Assembly: GCA_002633005.1 (NCBI GenBank)
Contig: NMRA01000666.1
Coordinates: forward strand, 62,001-126,000
From: Phoronis australis
Taxonomy: Eukaryota; Phoronida; Phoronidae
Length of the DNA: 64,000 nt
Direction: 5' to 3'
Positions 24,401-36,300 of the stretch are shown one piece after another. The translations under genes and the position numbers were made by a program. A model generated the notes under the pieces. The model was not told where the DNA came from, did no database searches, and saw nothing but the letters and a program-made list of their open reading frames with translations. Numbering within the stretch: the stretch's first letter is position 1; each line of letters starts with the position of its first letter.

Positions 24401-24459
24401 TGTGCAAGCTGAGAATACATATTTTTCACCGCTTCTGTAGACGTGCACAAAATACTTAG
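18423..24459 (+). CDS. Rolling-stone-like multipass membrane protein; exons 18423-18518 and 23587-24459
   Basis: Exon 1 encodes 32 residues ending DVTAFYKSQ and stops at a GTATAC donor. Exon 2 starts after TTTTGCAG with WNCGRASDIIY, in phase 0. The join gives FYKSQWNC, which matches the YKSQW-type N-terminus of rolling-stone proteins. The product is 322 residues, the usual family size. Hydrophobic segments follow in order: IIYAIFRVLVSLYTLAWF, then a pair around TSWGYVLLTCHLLVAAIVTV, a long polar loop of about 75 residues rich in S, T and Q, then ILFNLVVIIAPAITFLYYV, LLHFTFAFAYAVVYVVF and MLILCALLLLALPFLQLVV. Drosophila rolling stone acts in myoblast fusion; the role of other family members is mostly unknown. 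The intron (18519-23586) contains repeats and the assembly gap. ATG 18423 is the first in-frame Met, but an upstream coding exon cannot be excluded. An AATAAA lies at 24514-24519. Confidence 0.85.
19738..20050. mobile_element. GC-rich MITE, family A copy 2
   Basis: Starts AGGCGGATTTACGGGGGG and shares ordered blocks with 14872-15125. It is more complete on the right, where it runs to about GATCAGCCACTG. It does not code for a protein. Ends are approximate. Confidence 0.45.
20253..20407. mobile_element. 155-bp hAT-like MITE with a 5-bp target duplication
   Basis: Left end CAGGGGGGATCCAGGA, right end TCCACCACTG (reverse complement CAGTGGTGGA). TGTTC flanks both sides (20248-20252 and 20408-20412). 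CAG...CTG ends with imperfect GGnGGA subtermini fit hAT-like elements, which usually make 8-bp duplications, so the 5-bp site is unusual. Confidence 0.6.
21730..22020. mobile_element. MITE, family B copy
   Basis: Starts CACCCTGTTTAGCTG, continues with AAAAAACGAAAATCGATTCAG, and ends near AAGACCTGCCGATTTCATGG. The same left end occurs at 27745, where the sequence is CACCCTGTTTAGCTGGCTAA. Confidence 0.5.
22032..22206. mobile_element. Left part of a hAT-like element, running into the gap
   Basis: CAGTGGCGGATCTACG is a classic hAT-type non-autonomous terminus, followed by GC-rich sequence with G runs. The right end is hidden by the gap, which may exist because of this repeat. Confidence 0.45.
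22207..22971. other. Assembly gap (765 N)
   Basis: Run of N inside the rolling-stone-like intron. Long open frames reported across it are meaningless. Confidence 1.
23389..23504. repeat. Irregular tandem array of a 20-22 bp GGCGGTC unit (about six copies)
   Basis: Units read GGCGGTCCTGTTTT, GCGGTCATGTTTTT, GTCAGTCCCATTTT, GCGGTCCCATTTG, GAGGTCCTGTTTAG and GCGGTCATGTTG, each followed by a variable GGTG-like linker. The array ends about 80 bp before the acceptor of the rolling-stone-like exon 2. Confidence 0.75.
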
Positions 24460-24513
24460 AACAATGGGTGACTTAGGATAAACTGGGGCGCGGCGTTGTA
24501 TCCAATGTTTGCA

Positions 24514-24519
24514 AATAAA
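24514..24519 (+). promoter_or_regulatory. Polyadenylation signal of the rolling-stone-like gene
   Basis: AATAAA 55 bases after the stop codon, the only close match downstream. Confidence 0.6.
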
Positions 24520-27333
24520 CGTAAGTCCATTGGCTTGGTTAGGTCTACATATACACATTGTTTTCACAATATGGTTATGCAACGGCAGTATTAGTGTCAA
24601 ACAACTTATTACTTAATTTAAATTGACCCGAGATGATAGGTTTCGAATTTCATATTGAAATTGAAATGTACTCATGGAAACATTAAATGGGCCACTTTAA
24701 AGCAGAATTGCATTCTGTTTTCCTAGTAGGCCCTTGTTATATTAAGATGCTCGACAGCTGCTGTGAACAAAAGCATTGGTCGTTGTAGTTTTGTCGTTAT
24801 TTGCGTGTATTAACAGGAAAATTTAGCTAAAGTGGTAAAAGAATCATGTAATTAAATCCCCCCGGGATAATCATTACAAATCATTTTGCTGTTAACCAAA
24901 TTAGCCGTCATGACAGGTAAAAGGTATTTTGTCTTGACAACTGCAATCACATAGGGCTGGCTTTAACAAGCTGGTGGGGGAAGGAACTGAAATGAAAGAA
25001 AAAACACGGAGACAACTGACCAGTGTCACGAGCAAATCAGGTTTTATTATGAAAATATAATTACGGACTGTTTGACAAATGTTACTGTGAAGTGTGTGTT
25101 CATATAATCTGCAACTGAAGAAAGAAAAACAAAATGATACAATTAAAGTCAAGATTCATTTTTCCATATTCATTTCATGAAAAGGTTGACACTTTGGGCT
25201 TTATTCTTACATAATCACAAACTAATTACAATAAACTCATGCTATAGCCCACTATATATATAAAAATAACATTTTATGAACTCCATATTTACAAATTTCC
25301 AAAAAGACCTGAGTGTTTCTAAAACTCCAGTATTTCGAAGACATGTTACAACTTGGTTTGAGAATTTGCAACTAAAATGCAAATTTAGTACATTGTGATA
25401 TTAAAAAATAAATCTCACACTTTTTGTTATCATTTTAACAAAACAGTAAAAATCATTAAATTATTAAAACTGAAAACAGAGAAATAATAAATAAAACCTA
25501 GAACTAAAATCCTTAAACGTATTTAAAACATAAATAGCTATTCACAGTTTACATATGACAAGTGTATACACACATGCAGGTAAAATAGTTTTAAAAATTT
25601 CTTGCTTGGAAATAGGCAAAATGAAGGAAAAATTCTTGACTAATTCTCATTTACAATAATCATTCTTCAGTTTTCTTTCACGATTCTTGTCATAACTAGA
25701 CAAATTCCCCAAGGTCTCATTAATCCACTTTTAAGAAAACATTTGCAATTTTAACAAAAGTACCATGAGGCATCAAAATGCATATAGAAATGGTATGCTT
25801 CTAGGGGTGTTATTAATCACAAAATATCTACATGTAAAATTCACAGATTACAAGGGGGTGCAGCGCAAGTCAAATTCCTCTGAAACAAGCCAAGTGCTCT
25901 TATCTCTTTGACGGAAATAAAGGAATTTCATAGTATAGTCATATGCAAATACCTAAATCACCACTGGGTGATGCTACACCACTCAAGACTCCTCCTAAAA
26001 TCAACATTGGATGAACTCTCCAAAATTGTACATAGCAAGCATCATAAAGATATGTCAAGGATTTTGGAAGACATTGAGACAAAGACAAAAAATAAATTTG
26101 CCACTAGGGGGCACCACCCGTTAAAAAATCTAGGTCGACTCTGATCATCTCGATAGGAACACAATAAATTTCTGAACGGTCCTTTAAGCACTGTCAGACT
26201 GAGAAACAAACAACACAAACAGAGGCAAAAATAGTAAAATTGGAGCACAGAATACGATGAATTCATCTGAAAAAATGGGTTGATACCTACTTACAGGAAC
26301 CAAAGGAGTTGATAGATTTTGAAGAATATGCAAGGGAAACCTAAATTTCCACTAAGGGGCAGCACAGTAGTTTGACTTGTCCACAAATCAAGGTAAGCTG
26401 TGCTCGTATCAGGTACATGTAAAAAACTGCACAGTACTTAACTTCATTCGAAATTCGCCAGTGCCATCCCATCTCATCGAGGGTTATGGATACATCAGCG
26501 GACACTAGACGCACACCAGACAGAGAACAGCATATTACAATACTTGATGCTATGAAGTTCATAGCAAGATGCTGCATTTGAAGAAACACTAACTGGTCAT
26601 CAATAACAATCCAGTTATGCAACACAGGACACCAGCAATGGTGATTTCTGATTCTGGGAATTATAAGAAAATGCTGTGTTCACATGCTAGTCAAACCATC
26701 GAGTATTTTGGCCTCTCGTACACGTCCAATAACCTACTTCCGGGTTAAGACATACAGTAATAAGTAGAAGCAACACGACTGTTACATCCAGTACAAATTA
26801 GCCGATTAAAGAGTTGGTGGGTTTTTAAACCTTTCTATCAACTGAAAATTATTTGTTTCACGTACATGTGAACTCTGCTGTAGGCAGAGAAAATATGCGA
26901 CCAAAAGCCAGAATTTTTTAAATTGAAAAAGTATTCCTACTCAAGTCTGATCCACTCCATGGGCCGTATCACCATCAAAATGATAGGAATGAGTTCCACA
27001 CACCTGGCCAATCAGATTCTTGTGAAAACTTACATTCTATTAACAGTCCATTAAACAGTAATGTTTTGAAATACACATGTATCTGTAACTTATTCAAAGG
27101 TTTACAGAAAAGAACCAATGAATAATCGTAGTGCAAGCAACCCATCAGATTCCATTTAACTATACACACCCAATTAAACATCAACACAGCAGGTAATTGG
27201 TCAGGAATGGACAGTTCAATTGTTAGTCAATATGTAATCAATAAATGATACCCAGCAGACCAATTAGATTCAATTCCTTTGACTATTCATGCCCTTTGGT
27301 CTTTGGCCCAACAGGACAGCAGCAGTAACACAG
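24520..27333. other. Between the rolling-stone-like gene and MDM1; includes the MDM1 3' UTR
   Basis: AT-rich with no coding signal. The two genes converge here, so the right part should be the MDM1 3' UTR. Minus-strand AATAAA candidates appear as TTTATT near 25041 and 25199, implying a long UTR if used. Two GTGCCCCCTAGTGG-like sites, common in amphioxus-type mobile element ends and in CTCF motifs, sit near 26101 and 26349. Confidence 0.4.
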
Positions 27334-30300
27334 CTAACGTCTGGTTGCCCCTGGCTTGCCCCAAAACTCATCCCTACGTGATCGAGCCCTTTCCAATGTC
27401 TCGGATGCTAGTGATGAACTGGACGCCAGAGATTGCATTGATGTTGATAGGGTATCATCGTCATCTTCGGCGGGGGATAATTTTGCTGTTGTAAGAAAAT
27501 ACCGTATTGGTAAAATGTTCGACAGAAACTTGACAGATGACCCAACCTTGGGTGGTATAACCTTTACTACTGCAGGATGCTTGTAGGAATTGGCAAAATT
27601 TAGCAGAGAAGAAAATTTAAGGCTACTTTCCAAACCATCTATTCAACAGATTCTTTTCATCAAGGTTCCTACAGGGTTTTTGCTTTAATTTATGCTTGAC
27701 AAGTTTTTATGCAATTATCACCTTTTTGTAAATTTCTACCAAAGTTACATTCCACCCTGTTTAGCTGGCTAAAAAGGAAATCAAATTAAGCCTATCAGTC
27801 TCATAAAATCTGTCTCAAAATATGGCTCACTTTCATAACAACACAGAGACCATCGTTGAATCAAGAAAACTTCAGACTGAATACGGGTTGGCCAATCTTA
27901 TATTTTGAACTTGAAAATGGTGCACGTACGCATTGCCTTTGACTTGATTTGGAATCCGAAATGGAATCCTATCGCGATAACATATACGAAGAGACCAATT
28001 ATAAGAAGGTAAAAGGCTTAATTCGACAGGTACACGGAAGGAAATGCAGCTTTCAGTATAATTTGTATTTTGAATGATTTGCAAGCGACTCGTTCACATT
28101 AACAAAGAAATAAGTCGGACATCAACAAAATTTATTACCAACAGCTAGTCAAACATTCTATTTCCTGATGAAACAAACCACAGTGTAAAGTAAGGTTCAG
28201 AGGTCATGGTCTATGAGTTGCACCAGCAATCTTGCTCTCGCAGAAGTCATTAGAAGTTTGACCAATTTGTGAAGGAAGATTGACTTTGTCCAATAAGAAC
28301 CTACCAAGATCGTCCCTAGTGATGCCGCGATTGGGAGGACTGATGAATGTCTGACCCATTCCTTCATCTATATTGTCCAGTTGCCATCTCTGAGGCATCG
28401 CGGACAGGGGTCGACCATAGGCACTACCAGAATTAGGTCGCTCACGAACTAAAATCAAATCCAGAAACACTTCTCAATAAAAGTACACAATAATCCTATG
28501 AAAATGTTGAACCCACAGGCAGCACCACCTATGAAAACAATTGTTTCATTTCATTTCAATTCTTTTAATATGACAAACTTGGGCTCCTATTAACACAGGG
28601 TAAAGACATGACCAAATGCTTATCTCCAATTCTTTCAAAGTAAAGATTCAACACTGCTAACTTGATTTGTTCCAGTGTGACGTTTGCGACTTCAGATTGA
28701 CCTAATTAGTACCATTCTCGACTTCAGTGATCTCCCATACTTCAACACGTATGTGTACTGTCACCATTCTTAAACCTTGGTCTTTTATACAACCATGATG
28801 ATCCAGATTAAGAACACAATGAAACATAGGGGATATAGCAATATTGAAGATGGGTAGGCACTATTCAAAATATACCCAATGTTACTCAAGCTAAAAGTGC
28901 AATCTGGTTAATGATACTGTAAAGTAGTTCAAACTTTATAAATGAAGTTTAACCCTTATCCTGCTAAGCCTCTATTCAGACAACTTTCCCTGTGTGCTAA
29001 GCTAAGTAGGTCACCACTGCTGCTATGCACTGGGCTGTTATGAAGGTCACTCAGATTAATGACCTAACATTTTTAAATTGGAAATTTGAAGGGGTAATGT
29101 CAATTTCACATAAAAGTAGTCTGCACAAAAGTTGTTCAGAATTTAATGGAGTTTTTCACCATATACATATCTTTACCATCGTCTTGCTGTGAATAATTCT
29201 ATTAACTTTCAAACTGGACACCCTTTGTTTTTATCTGTTTTCGCACATGAGAACATTATAGCTGACACTCAAAAACCGTAATAAGCATTTTTAAAAGGGA
29301 ATTCATGGGATTTGCATGTTTAACAAAGCAGATTTATTGTTTGTAACATCACATCTACAAACAAGAATGTACAGTATATAACATAGGGCCTACCTCAACT
29401 TTGCACGATAACAAATTTATGAGTGGTGCAGTCGCTTGCTAAAGTCTGTTTTGAAGTTCACCTTGACATGCAAAAACTTGAATCACGGGTGGGGACACAA
29501 AGCTATTCTGTGAAAAAGTCACAAAAATATCTAGTTCTGAATGAGTTCCATCATGCGCGAATGGCGTGAGCCAAGCATCGTCGTAGGCCCGTCCAAGTTC
29601 AGCTTCAGGGACCGGTAACTCCTCCAAAATTGCACTGAGATCCGAATCGATAGAATCTGCATTACTTGTGACTGTTGTATTAGTTTCCCAGTCACTGTCA
29701 CCGTCACTTTGAGTGCCAATTCCAGCTTGTTTTCACTATCTGAGTCCATGAACACTTCCTCAAGAAACTGGTCAACAGTCATCTTACCACGTTTGGCACC
29801 AGCCAAGATAAAACTTGCGTAAACTTTCAAATATCTCGGCAACAACTCACCACAGCCATATGTTGTAAATCAGAAAAATGTACAGGAAACTATGGACTGT
29901 GGAATGCGCATGCTCACATAAATAAACAGCATACGGGGCTTTCACAATTTCTGAATGAAAAACACCAGTGTCCTGGGGTGAGTACACCCTCCTTGCGCAG
30001 TCTAGCCGTAGCTTCTTATAGGCGATTGAGTACACCCAACGCATTTTAGTAGGATAATTGGCTTGTCGGCTGACCTCGCCTAGCGCAGGATAAGGGTTAA
30101 AACGGCAAGTGGGCTGGATCAAGATTGGTTGAATTCAGCAATAAATTAGTCTGCTTAACAGAAATGAAGCATTGCGGCTTCAGAAGAGGCTTACCTGCAC
30201 CCTGTTTACTGCTAGGACTGTGTACAAACTGCGTCTTCAGAGGAATATCATAGGGAGCCCCTTCATCCAGTAGCTCGTGTGTGTCTTGAGTGGGCATGCC

Positions 30301-33300
30301 TAGAGTGGGTGAGGTTCCTGATTGGCGGGTCTCAGGCACGTAGGATGAGCGAACTGATGGCTGGAAATAGATAATTCCCTGAGACTAGCCATAGCGTAAG
30401 GATCATTAGTCCCGGAGAGACAGACTAGACATGTTGTACAGGAGTAACACTAACAACTAGATCTTCAGACTGGACACAATACTAACTCCCCATGGCACAG
30501 TTATAGGCAGACACATGGCAACAAGTCAGGGGTGAGTTTTATCAAAGGTTGAATGTAAATTTGGTCAGAGCTAGGACACTGGTGCATATATTTTTGCAAA
30601 GGCAGGGTTACTATTTTGAAAGAGTGGAATTAATGAATTGCTGAGAATGAAAATTTAAGAAATGATCATTTTAGCTAAGACATGACTGAGGACCTTTGAT
30701 AAAATGGAGTCTAGGAGCTTGTGTATATAACATAGTGAGGATTGGCAAACTGAATCCCTGTCTCTTTCTTTGAGTTCAAAGGTCAACTTGGTTACTGTCA
30801 GTATTTCATGCTTACTTTAAAAGAGGAAAATTTCAAGCCCTGTAGTCCAAAACATCAGTGAGATTTTATGATTAGACAGAATATTGAACTTACGCAACTG
30901 GGACACTGAGTCGATGGGTTCCCTGATGACATAGTAGCCACGTCGGAAAGACGAGACCGAGACGAGTCCGGAGGTAGAGTGAGTGGGGGTACAGAACTGG
31001 CCGACTAGAGGTAAGAGTGACAGAAAAGTGAAAAGAAGACGGGAAGACGGAAAACAGTGTCCCAATGAGCAGCAGAGCAGCTTGAACAGAATGCTTAAAT
31101 AATTGATAGATGAGAGAGATATGAAAGAAGGGCAGAGGATGTAGGAAGATATGTGTAAAGCTGCTCTGGTGTTCTAATTGAATTAGAAAAGATGTGAAAA
31201 ACTGAACAAAAGTCAATAAACGTGCAAAAAATCATACTTTGAAATTTATATCCTTATATTGCAAACTACTGGTATTTGCACGCCACTGTAGTCCCCCTAC
31301 TGCTGTATAAGACAAGTCACGTGCAGACACTGTGAGGTAATAGTCACTTACAGGGGCACAGTATTTTGAGAACCAGTTTTCTCCACTGAATAACATGCAT
31401 CAAACTGGTTCTCAAAATGTGGGACCACTGTAAGTGATTATTGCCCAACGTGCCACATCTGTGTTTGGGTTGTTGGAGTAAGCATTCACATCATAAAGTG
31501 CTTCAAGTAACCATCAAATCCTTGCTTGAATAAATGAACGATGAACACAGGCATGAGTATGGCATGTATCCACATGTATCTGCGGAAAGTGGCATATTGA
31601 TATCAGGGAAGGAACTGTACTCATTTCATGCGCAGTACTTATAAGTTTTACTGCACGTTCATTTACAACAACGGTTTCATAAAATATACGCACTGGTCAT
31701 ATCTCAATATTGTGGGAAGGTTGGTAGCATGGGCTGCCCAAGTACAAGGCCATCGGGCAAGTGACCACGAGGACAAAAATCTCCGCAAATAGACAAGGTA
31801 GCGATAACTTATCCCACTTGCTCAAGCTATAGCAATTTACCCAGATCAACTTGTACCAGGGTAAAAAGCCTGACATGTGGACAGAGAGAAGGTGAAGAGT
31901 GAAATANATTGGAAGCTATACACTAGCGGAACATGACAGACAGTCGGTCACCTTACTCTTACAGAGCTGCCAACCCACATAATTTGTATCCTTCAGACTA
32001 AAAATCTGTATTTTGTGGGCACAAACTGGCAGGACTTCTTTAGAAAGTTTAAATTTCACTTACAAGACATCGTGATCGTCAAAACAAATTTCAATTTAAA
32101 ATCATGTTCATACAGGTGAACATCATTAAAAACTTGGCTTGTCAAGTTGCTATGTTGTACCCAGCTAGAGGGATTTCTCCTCACCTAACACGTTTGTCAT
32201 GTGAACGCTCTGCTTTCGAGGGCATACTGTGTCAACTAGCTGTTTGAACACGCTGCAAAACACAAAGCTGTAGTTGACCAGTAAATAAACTGTTCACTAA
32301 CCCGTTTTGTTTCCCTTATCTGCGGTTTAGGTCGCAGTAGACTCGTCTCCATCGGAGCGCTGCTGGATTCACTGCTCTCATCACTGTATCGGCGGTAGTA
32401 TGGTCCTCCGGGAATGTGTGATGGCTTGCTGAGGCGTTCTGAAGGAACCAAAGCAACAATGACAGTTCAAATTCAATAAAACTAAATGTAAAATGAAGTT
32501 AAAACAACTCAACGAAAGTACAATATATGTGCCCAATCTGTCAACTGATATAAATTAGACATCATTTTTTAACAGAAGACAAACCAGTAATTGATCAACA
32601 TTTGTTTTTGAATCTCCCTAAGATAGTGTTTCGACAGCTCTATTATATAATATTACTAGTACATTCACAAATGCCAAAGACAGACAAAACATACACATCA
32701 GTGACCTTGTCTACTACATGTAACTTGAGGTAACGGTTCACATGAATGAAACGCTTAAGTCCTACTTAAATCTTAATGACCCCAGCATTAAAAAGGAAGT
32801 TTGAGTACGAACTCAAAATCTCGAATTAAAACTTGAGTTTGTATTCTAATCTAGGGGTTATAAAGTGCTCATTTGCACTGCAGACCCATCTGCTTAAATA
32901 ATGATATACTCGGGCAAACAATCAGACAGTTTCGAAAAGTGTCAAAGATGCAACGACCAAAACAGCATTTAAATATCCATCTTTTCGACTACAATGTTAC
33001 AACTACTGCAAACTCTCAACAAAATCTCAACCAGTGTGGCTCTGTACATTTTGTCAAAATCTCAACAAAATGCCTAGGAAATCCAATTACAAATACACAA
33101 ATAGCAGCTAAGTGCTACAGTGTTGCATTAAACTTTGACTTAAGTTCGATAAAAATGGCATTTCATTGCCACAAATATTTGACAAAATTGCCAAATAAGT
33201 CTGGCAAGCAGTTCGTCCAAGTTTTGCTGAGTGTGACAGTATGTTGAAGTCTGTAGAGCAGAAGAGGTGTTAAGTGCTGAGATCAGACACTAGGCCCTGG

Positions 33301-36300
33301 TGGATTAACCAGATAAATGCCTTCATGTGAACACAGCATTAACCATTCTCACTCAGTAACTAGGATCATCACCATACTTGCCTGGTCGTGGTGCCTGCTG
33401 AGATTGAGAAGTCGACCTGACGGGTCGAAGGTCACTACTGCTGGTAATGGGGTCCTTACGATATGTTATCCCTGCTGGAGGTCTGAAGTCTGAAGTAGGA
33501 ATTTAACAGTACGATCAGAGGTGGTTGTGATTAGGAAACAAAGCACGGTCACAGAACCACGAAACACCAGTCTCGTGATTCACCATTTTTGCAGATTTCA
33601 AAACACTTAAAGCATCAAGTCAGAAGAATCCTCATTTGTAAGACTAAATACGTTAAAAGGCCATATCTTACACAAGCTTGTCCGATATTATTCAAGTCTA
33701 GCCACTTCCAAAGATTTTTATGCAAGCTTATTCAAGGTTTTGGAGAAGTACGATTTTTATTGCATGATAAGGACATAAAATATAATCATTGGCTATCATG
33801 ACTGGCATGCGCCAAACTCATTTCCAAACGTGGGCCACATTGTAAAAAAATAAAAATGAAAATGCCTACTTCAGCTGGCATCAGGTGACACTTAGGACAA
33901 ACTAGAGCCTCGACCAAGACTAATGTGGTCACATTATCACATTAAAGCCACTAGCTTGACCGACCGTCTCCAACCAACCTGCACTCTGTTTCTGTTGTTT
34001 CCCCTTAGGCGGGGGTGACACCAGTATGGCACCGCCTGTGGCGGGGGTGGTCACGTCCAGGTGGTGACGTCGTGTTTCTCCCGTTTGTTTTAGCTCTGGT
34101 GTCGGTATACGTCCATCATCGTCACTATTAATAAGAGTGGATTCACTAGAGCCTGGAGTCGATGCAGTCGATGTCTTGCCACTGAAGCTACTGAAAAACA
34201 AGGAAGTCATAATTGGTCATTACTTTTCACAATGACAAATTATAAGGATTCAAGGTCATGTACAGCCTTAGAAAAATTACAAACTTGGCTTAACTATTAC
34301 TCTGTTTTGACAAGGTTATCCAAGGGAAAATAATATGTTAATCACTGTGTCAGTTACACTGGTAAATATAGCGAAATCACTACTGAGAAACTAAAATTGA
34401 CGGATGGTAGCAGACGTTTCAGGCTAGTCCGTCAGGCCTTGTCGATGACTGGAGTATATGGAGTATATCCTGCCATACGCTTGAGGACACATAATTGAAC
34501 ACCACAGTCCCGATTCAGAGACCATTGGATTCTGATTTTGAAAGAAAGGAATCTATCAAAATCAGGATCCAGCGCCCTTCTTTTGAATTGTGGCTGTAAT
34601 GTTCAATTATCTCTCTTCTGCAGTGACATCCTTATTAAGCATACAGCAGGAATACAGATACTCCAGTCATCGACAAGGACCTGACGGATAAGGCTGAAAC
34701 CTCTGCTACCATCCGTCAGTTTTAGTCTCTCAGTAAGTGACTGCTATATCTACAAACTTTAACGTTACCAAAGCCCCTGAAGGGGCGTTTTGTACAATTA
34801 AGTAAGGGGCAGTAATACATATAGGCTGCTTTGGTGTATAAATAAAGCCTATTGCAAATGCTTTGCTTCACGCAGTGTCACGATTAACGAAGCGCAAAAA
34901 ATTAATATGTTTAATTCATACTTCCAAAACCAGTATTATCTCGCCACAAGACCCCCCATGTCCAGCACCCCACCATCAATGTTTACCTGACAGAGTCTGT
35001 CTCGCCCCAGGCCAACTTGCGCTTCACGTCTTCGCGTGTCCTATTGACAGAGGACGGTTTACTTTGTGCAGGCTTTGGGGCCGCAGCTGGCTTGTCGACA
35101 CTATCAGGTTTCGCAGCCTTTAAGGCATGGTTATTGTTGCTGCAAAGTAACAGGCAGACACATGAAGCAGAAATGGAAAATGTAAGTAATGGTACAATAT
35201 GCAAACACATGACACTACCGCACGGTGTTTGCCCAAAGTAGTGGTTTTGCATCACTTGAAGCAATGAAGCTAAAAGAAATAAGTTAGGTTCCCGGGTTCG
35301 TCGCCTTGAATTCAATTCGCATTAGGAAATCCTTGCACCAGCATGGGTATACACATTTATAGGCTTCTTGCAGGTTCTCATTTTTAATGTTTTTCAAAGA
35401 TTAATCGTGAAGTTGACTCTTTCACTGCCAATGTAGGCTTTTGGAGAATTCACAAACAACTCGCCTGTCTCCGGTTTGTCTATTTTTAGATGTACAAGCA
35501 GGGGCGCTAATAACACTTCATGACGTCATACGATCACTTTCGTTTGACAGAATAAATTGTTGAAAAAGTGATTTTTTCTCAAAATTTAGCACAGTTTGTT
35601 TACACTGACTTGTCTCCACTGCTTGGATGAAAGTTAAGGCACCAAGATCTTCGGTCGACAATGTACACCGAAAATTGTTCATGGTTTGGACTCAAAGTAA
35701 ATTTAAACTGTCTGAAACTGCACAAAAGCATTCATTACCATATAGAATTGTCACGTTTCATTTAGTTGACCTGGCCATAGTTGTTTTCACCTACAATTGC
35801 GAATACCTTGCAATTATTAATTTCCTCAAAACTTTACTAGCACTGAGATGTGCATCTCACTCTTGAAAACTTGGTAGTGGATGAGTTCAATTTAATTACA
35901 ACATTCATGAATTTGTGATAAAGACAAGGTCAAAGAGGTCAAAGAGGCTGTGCATACCTGACATTGGCAACACCAGCCGATTCCAACGACAATGCAGACA
36001 GCGACGCATTGGAGCTGACCTCATCCCAGAGTTCCGCTTGCCTTGCCAGAAGCTGCGCGACGTGCTCTCGCGAGAAGTGTGTACCCAGAGACCTCTTGCG
36101 GTACTCATCGGCTTTATTCCTAAGTTCCAACACCTCCGCATACCAGTTAGAGACGGGCGGAATAGCTTCCGGGTCGGCCAAGTTTTCCTGAAAAACAACA
36201 ACTCTGTTTCGCCTCACAGTTGAGATAAATGCGCGAGATAGCAGTGTTCCAGCAGGATTAACCGTAATGACAGTAGCAACAACAGAACGTCAATTACAAT

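Noticed and set aside
29439-29845. Extra MDM1 exon in intron 16
   Set aside because: The coding-like stretch lies wholly between piggyBac termini and is frameshifted; MDM1 exons 16 and 17 already join in phase.
30894-30997. Acceptor CCAG (after 30998) for MDM1 exon 15
   Set aside because: From the phase-0 upstream exon it would give another frame that does not join exon 16 in phase; the CTCTAG acceptor does.
33482-33489. Downstream acceptor for MDM1 exon 13
   Set aside because: It brings in a TAA stop after four codons; the acceptor seven bases upstream keeps the frame.
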